Source of the DNA: Delphinapterus leucas
Lineage: Eukaryota; Chordata; Mammalia; Artiodactyla; Monodontidae
DNA: 64,000 nucleotides
Reading direction: 5' to 3'
NCBI RefSeq assembly: GCF_002288925.2
Contig: NW_022097993.1
Span: 8,090,185-8,154,184 of the forward strand
A program made the translations under genes and the position numbers. The notes under the pieces are model-generated. The model saw only the letters and a program-made list of their open reading frames with translations, was not told the origin of the DNA and did no database searches. This document shows positions 59,601-64,000 of the stretch, in pieces; within the stretch, counting starts at the first letter, position 1; the number at the start of each line of letters is the position of its first letter.

Positions 59601-60578
59601 AGACCTTTTTTGACCTACCTCCTAGAGTAACGGAAATATAAAATAAACAAATGGGACCTAATGAAACTTAAAAGATTTTGCACAGCAAAGGAATCTATAA
59701 ACAAGATGAAAAGACAACCCTCAGAATGGGAGAAAATATTTGCAAATGAATCAATGGACAAAGGATTAATCTCCAAAATATATAAACAGCTCATGTAGCT
59801 ACATATTAAAAAAACAAACAACCCAATCAAAAAATGGGCAGAAGACCTAAATAGACAATTCTCCAAAGACGACATACAGATGGCCAAGAAGCACATGAAA
59901 AGCTGCTCAACATCACTAATTATTAGAGAAATGCAAATCAAAACTACAATGAGGTATCACCTCACACCAGTTAGAATGGCCATCATCAGAAAATCTACAA
60001 ACAACAAATGCTGGAGAGGGTGTGGAGAAAAGGGAACCCTCTTGCACAGTTGGTAGGAATGTAAATTGATATAACCACTATGGAGAACAGTATGGAGGTT
60101 CCTAATAAACTGAAAATAGAATTACCATATGACCCAGCAATCCCACTCCTGGGCATATACCCAGAGAAAACAGTAATTCAAAAAGACACATGCTGGGAGG
60201 CAGACACAAGAGGGAGGAGATATGGGGACATATGTATACATATAGCTGATTCACTTTGTAATACAGCAGAAACTAATACAACATTGTAAAGAAATTATAC
60301 TCCAATAAAGATGTTAAAAAAAAAGACACATGCACCCCAATGTTCATTGCAGCACTATTTACAATAGCCAGGTCATAGAAGCAACGTAAATGCCCATCGA
60401 CAGACGAATGGATAAAGAAGATGTGGTACATGTATACAATGGAATATTAGCCACAAAAAGGAACAAAATTGGATCATTTGTAGAGACATGGATGGACCTA
60501 GAGACTGTCATACAGAGTTAAGTTAGTCAGAAGGAGAAAAACAAATGTCACATATTAACGCATATACGTGGAATCTAG
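56606..60578 (+). pseudogene. L1 ORF2 pseudogene (endonuclease and reverse transcriptase)
   Basis: Open pieces at 56767-57273 (endonuclease domain, with GDFNT and YRTFNLKTADY), 57448-57786 (linker) and 58466-59251 (reverse transcriptase, with FADD active-site text) are in different frames with stops between them. A 127-bp L1 piece is inserted near the end. The protein would not be functional. Confidence 0.92.
60194..60320 (+). mobile_element. Nested 5'-truncated L1 (127 bp)
   Basis: GGGAGGAGATATGGGGACAT, GTATACATATAGCTGATTCA and CTCCAATAAAGATGTT-poly(A) are the last bases of an L1 3' UTR. The identical direct repeat AAAAGACACATGC lies at 60181-60193 and 60321-60333, and the host ORF2 text continues across it. 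Confidence 0.95.
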
Positions 60579-61263
60579 AAAAATGGTACAGATGAACCGG
60601 TGTGCAAGGCAGAAAGAGAGACACAGATGTAGAGAACAAACATGTGGACACCAAGGGGGGAAAGCGGGGGGTTGGGAGGGAGGGATGAACTGGGAGGTTA
60701 GGATTGACATATATACACTAATATGTGTAAAATAGATAACTAATAAGGACCTGCTGTATAAAAATGAAATTCAAAACAAAAGAGCTTACAAATAAAAATG
60801 AAATGACTAAGGAATAGGTGATTAGTTTATATAACACTAGATGTTCATATATTTCTTGGTTTGTAAGTTTTCTGCAGGTTAACATGATTTTTCACTCCCT
60901 CAATATACTGCAAATTCCTGATTCAATGGGGACTGTAATTATTTATAACCATTATGTACAACCAAAATAGAAAGTACTTCATAATTACCTAAAGCTCTCT
61001 CCAATGTCATTCAGAATTGTGCAAGTCCATCTCCTAGTACTTTCTCAAGAGTCTTCAGTTAAAATACAGTATGAAAATGAGGGAAGACTCTAAGTGGCAT
61101 TTCTCATGTAAGACAGCAAAGACACTTGACCACAATAGCCTCTTTCCAACATTAACAACTGGAATGCAGATCCTTTTCATTCAGAAGTTTTACTGATTTA
61201 CTGACTTATACTTGAAAAGGAACTAATGAAATTTCCTTTAGATACCTGAAGTAACACAAAGTT

Positions 61264-61478
61264 TCTTTTTTTTTTTTTTTTTTTTTGGTTTGCGAGCCTT
61301 TCACTGTTGTGGCCTCTCCCATTGCGGAGCACAGGCTCCAGACGCACAGGCTCAGCGGCCATGGCTCACGGGCCCAGCCACTCCGCGGCATGTGGGATCT
61401 TCCCGGACCGGGACACGAACCCGTGTCCCCTGCATCGGCAGGCGGACTCTCAACCACTGCGCCACCAGGGAAGCCCCC
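61264..61478 (-). mobile_element. CHR-1-type SINE next to exon 15
   Basis: The minus strand reads GGGCTTCCCTGGTGGCGCAG from 61477 and the complete CHR body, with a poly-T tail (22 T) on the plus strand. It is in the sense orientation of CD109 and its 5' end lies 55 bp beyond the exon 15 donor. Confidence 0.95.
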
Positions 61479-61532
61479 ACTTTTTTTCTCTTTTAATGTG
61501 TATTTTTGTAATGAAAAAATAGCTAAACTCAC

Positions 61533-61685
61533 ATTTTCCATTGTAATATCGTTTGAGACATTCATCAGATTCACACTTTTGTCGACAGCTACAATTCCAA
61601 CTATTGAGTTTGGCTGCGTCACAGTGATCCTAAGAGAGACTCTCTCAGATGGTTCAGCATCGGCTTTACTCCAAAATAGCTGTAT
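61533..61685 (-). CDS. CD109: CD109 exon 15 (macroglobulin domain)
   Basis: This exon is 153 nt (51 codons, phase 0 at both ends) between acceptor TTCTTAG and donor GTGAGT. It encodes IQLFWSKADAEPSERVSL followed by a conserved macroglobulin strand with VGIVAVDKSVNLM and ends ITMEN. It matches the human CD109 stretch that precedes VVHELELYNT. A CHR SINE sits only 55 bp beyond the donor. It is the most upstream CD109 exon I can find; nothing between 61686 and 64000 looks like exon 14. Confidence 0.95.
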
Positions 61686-62269
61686 CTAAGAAAGGGAGAA
61701 AACAGGATTGATACATTACACTTTTTCAAAGCATTTCTTACGTCTTACCAATAGCAGATCAATGACAAAATCTAGCAAAGATTCTACATTTACCGTGGCC
61801 CGGGGACCATTCTAAAACCATACACAAGCCTTCTCCAGGGAAAGGAGTGAAAAGAAACCTCAACCCCACAGTGTCGGCCAGTCATGGAACCTCTCACTGT
61901 GGCATAAATCAGAGTTTTCCTTCACTTCTCTACCCTTTCTCCACCTCCCACCCCACAGCCGCCAGCCAGTGCTGAAGTGAAGACACTGTCTGGCGTATGT
62001 GAGGAGGGCCAGTATTCAAGAGGGGGGACAGGAAAGAGGAAAGAAGCTGCCAGTGCCTGCACACTGGCCTCCTGGACTCAGAAGTGAGTGCGTGCAAGTG
62101 AGAGCCCCGGGGACTCCCAGAACTGGCTGGGCTGCGCAGGGGTGTCTTTCCCCAGGACGAGGCCATCAGACCAACACCAGTCAGGCCCCATGCTCTGTGC
62201 CTCCGTGGCTGCCTGAACTTCCTCTGTCATTACACTCAGCAAAGCACAGTCCTACCTGTACTTCTTAAA

Positions 62270-62890
62270 GAGCAACCATCCTCTCATCCCGGCTGAACCC
62301 AATGGCTTTGTTACAAGGCCTCTTCCTACTAGGAATGTTCATCTTGCCCAGCTCTGTTTCAACAATCCCTCGCCCCAGTGACTGTACCACCTGATCAAGA
62401 TGGCCTTCATGTCCCCCTCAGCTTGCCTGAACTTTAGAAACAGGCTTCTTCCTGACATTAAGCACCTAATTTCCCTTTTCTTAAAAAATTTGCAATTGTT
62501 AATGTTTTCTCTGTCCCTTTGAGATGTAAATCTTCTCCCGGCTTCCAGCCAGTTTTACTAGCAGGAATGTCTCTCTCAAAGACCTGGGAGCCATCCTTTT
62601 GAAGTATAATCATCAAGAAAGAGCCCTGATTGATCTCCCAGTCTCTGTAGATGAATAGAAGCCTAACTTATAAACTCCAGTTACCAAACCACACGGCCTA
62701 ATCACGCTGACCAACCCCTCCCCCAGGGTCTCCCAGTACTTTTCCATTAACTCACACCAGTGCTTAAAAACCCTCCTGCCTTTTGTTTCAGTGGAGTTGA
62801 GTTCAGTCTCTCTCCCCTATTGCAAATGTCTTGAACAAAGTCTTCCTTGCCTGTTTAGCTTGTCTGATGCCATCTTTCTTTCACATGCCT
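62270..62890 (+). mobile_element. LTR-like remnant (ERV, class unresolved)
   Basis: The right part reads CAGTGCTTAAAAACCCTCCT (TATA-like), TTGAGTTCAGTCTCTCTCCC, CTTGAACAAAGTCTTCCTTG (poly(A)-signal-like) and CCTGTTTAGCTTGTCTGA. This order is that of a retroviral-type LTR U3-R-U5. No internal genes are present. Confidence 0.55.
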
Positions 62891-63442
62891 CTTGAGCCAT
62901 TGTATCTAGTTTACTCTTCTCCACTTATATCTTAAACAAGTTAAACAGAAAGAATACCTTTCCTTACCCCTTGTTTAAGGTAACTCACAGTTTGCATCAT
63001 ATGCAAACTTTGCACTTCTCATTCTTTTTTCTGCACGTCAGTGACCCCCTGGCTCCAACCTGCACTTCTGTGTGGATGATTTCTAAAACTACATCTCTTG
63101 CCCCTTCCACATCTCATTCATTTATTCCACAGTCATTACTGAACATCAACGAAGATTCATTAATGTTCTTGTGTTGAAACATATTTTATTTCCAAATATG
63201 CAGTTTCTTTCAGAGTAAATGTGGTAAACATTATCATATAAAAATGGAAGACTTATCTTTGCAAACACAACTGAAACTAATTTCTTATCTCTCATATCTA
63301 AGAAATTTCTTGGAAGTTATTTATACAGTCTGCTTCCTCAAAGCCTTTACACAGCAACTTTTTTTAGAACCTGCTCTCACTTTCAGAGATGTCTGCCTCT
63401 ATGTTTAAGCCTTACTCCTACTTTAAAATTCACCTTTCTCAG

Positions 63443-63849
63443 ACAAATACCGTATGCTAACACATATATATGGAATTTAAGAAAAAAAAATGTCACGAAG
63501 AACCTAGGGGTAAGACAGGAATAAAGACACAGACCTACTAGAGAACGGACTTGAGGATATGGGGAGGGGGAAGGGTGAGCTGTGACAAAGCGAGAGAGAG
63601 GCATGGACATATATACACTACCAAACGTAAGGTAGATAGCTAGTGGGAAGCAGCTGCATAGCACAGGGAGATCAGCTCGGTGCTTTGTGACCACCTAGAG
63701 GGGTGGGATAGGGAGGGTGGGAGGGAGGGAGACGCAAGAGGGAAGAGATATGGGGACATATGTATATGTATAACTGATTCACTATGTTGTAAAGCAGAAA
63801 CTAACACACCATTGTAAAGCAATTATACTCCAATAAAGATGTTAAAAAA
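63443..63849 (+). mobile_element. 5'-truncated L1 with 18-bp target-site duplication
   Basis: An L1 3' UTR (GTAGATAGCTAGTGGGAAGC, GCACAGGGAGATCAGCTCGG, CACCATTGTAAAGCAATTAT) ending CCAATAAAGATGTT and an A tail. The perfect repeat AAAATTCACCTTTCTCAG is at 63425-63442 and 63850-63867. It is the same subfamily 3' end as the nested piece at 60194. Confidence 0.97.
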
Positions 63850-64000
63850 AAAATTCACCTTTCTCAGGGAATTAATGGAGTCACTAGAAGTCAAAAACTG
63901 TGCTCTGAAACTGACAGAATACAGCACTGCCTTTTAAAAAATTCTTTTCATAAGACAGAAAATAGAAGTTTGTATTATATTTTGACAGTCAAAGTTAGAG

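Larger units (their letters stand above)
54682..60778 (+). mobile_element. Near full-length L1 LINE, antisense to CD109
   Basis: About 6.1 kb with a 5' UTR (from about 54685, TTGGTTAAAAATGGCAGAGT), ORF1, a short spacer, ORF2 and part of the 3' UTR. AAAGAACTTACA (54670-54681) and AAAGAGCTTACA (about 60779-60790) are a possible target-site duplication with one mismatch. The 3' UTR is cut short after CTGCTGTATA relative to the L1 at 1-1731. Both ORFs are disrupted, so it is inactive. Confidence 0.93.
50362..61532 (-). other. CD109: CD109 intron 15
   Basis: The largest intron here (11.2 kb), made mostly of repeats: a long CHR SINE, an old L1 3' end, another old L1 remnant, the near full-length antisense L1 and a sense CHR SINE. 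52000-53430 shows nothing I can name. Confidence 0.9.
6565..64000 (-). other. CD109: CD109 gene, 3' part (exons 15-33, introns, 3' UTR)
   Basis: CD109 is a cell-surface GPI-anchored glycoprotein of the alpha-2-macroglobulin/C3/C4/C5 family. In human it is a TGF-beta co-receptor and negative regulator of TGF-beta signalling and carries platelet alloantigens. Seen here: 19 minus-strand exons, each with a pyrimidine-rich AG acceptor and GT donor, whose conceptual protein is collinear with human CD109 over the last 882 residues (human full length about 1445). Exon lengths sum to 2649 nt and all phases join without a frameshift or stop. The thioester motif GCGEQ, the catalytic-type His in VIHSELQGG 114 residues later, and a C-terminal hydrophobic GPI signal are present. 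Exons 1-14 and the promoter lie outside the window. The lower boundary is set by a candidate poly(A) signal and is approximate. Confidence 0.97.
61686..64000 (-). other. CD109: CD109 intron 14 (partial)
   Basis: It holds an LTR remnant and a 5'-truncated L1. 61700-62260 shows nothing I can name. No exon is recognised up to the window end. Confidence 0.8.

Noticed and set aside
62999..63177. Short frame with MFKVTHSLHHMQTLHFSFFF as possible CD109 exon 14
   Set aside because: It is on the plus strand, has no match to CD109 and lies between an LTR remnant and an L1.

Overview
The window is mammalian nuclear DNA, most likely from a cetacean. It has long introns with GT-AG splice sites and is dense with CHR-family tRNA(Glu)-derived SINEs of the cetacean/artiodactyl type, plus cetartiodactyl-type L1, MIR, L2, MER5/MER20 and old LTR remnants. 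No bacterial, phage or CRISPR features are present. Family names are from recognition of the sequence; no database search was possible.

The only protein-coding gene is the 3' part of CD109 on the minus strand. CD109 is a GPI-anchored, thioester-containing member of the alpha-2-macroglobulin/complement C3 family. Nineteen exons (numbered 15 to 33 here, assuming the 33-exon human structure) run from 61685 down to the stop codon at 10979. They total 2649 nt, that is 882 codons plus stop. Every junction has AG and GT sites and all phases agree, so this part of the gene is intact. The exons encode the central macroglobulin and bait region, MG7, the CUB parts, the thioester domain (GCGEQ at 38756-38932, the matching His at 26310-26538), the C-terminal receptor-binding-like domain and the GPI signal. 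Exons 1-14 lie beyond 64000. A nearly repeat-free 4.4 kb block (about 6570-10978) is the probable 3' UTR.

Layout: 1-6565 is downstream intergenic DNA with a truncated L1 (1-1731), an MLT1-like LTR, MER5-like and MER20 DNA transposons and one CHR SINE. 6565-61685 is CD109 3' UTR, exons and introns. The largest intron (50362-61532) carries an almost full-length, degenerate L1 antisense to the gene, with a second tiny L1 inserted in it. 61686-64000 is intron 14 with an LTR remnant and a 5'-truncated L1 with perfect target-site duplications.

Points of most interest: the four-arginine furin site known in human CD109 reads I-I-Q-R here; the bait region is about five residues shorter at the exon 17/18 junction; a 408-bp direct tandem duplication containing a SINE has only two differences between copies; and a mariner-type hairpin MITE resembles precursors of ruminant transposon-derived miRNAs.
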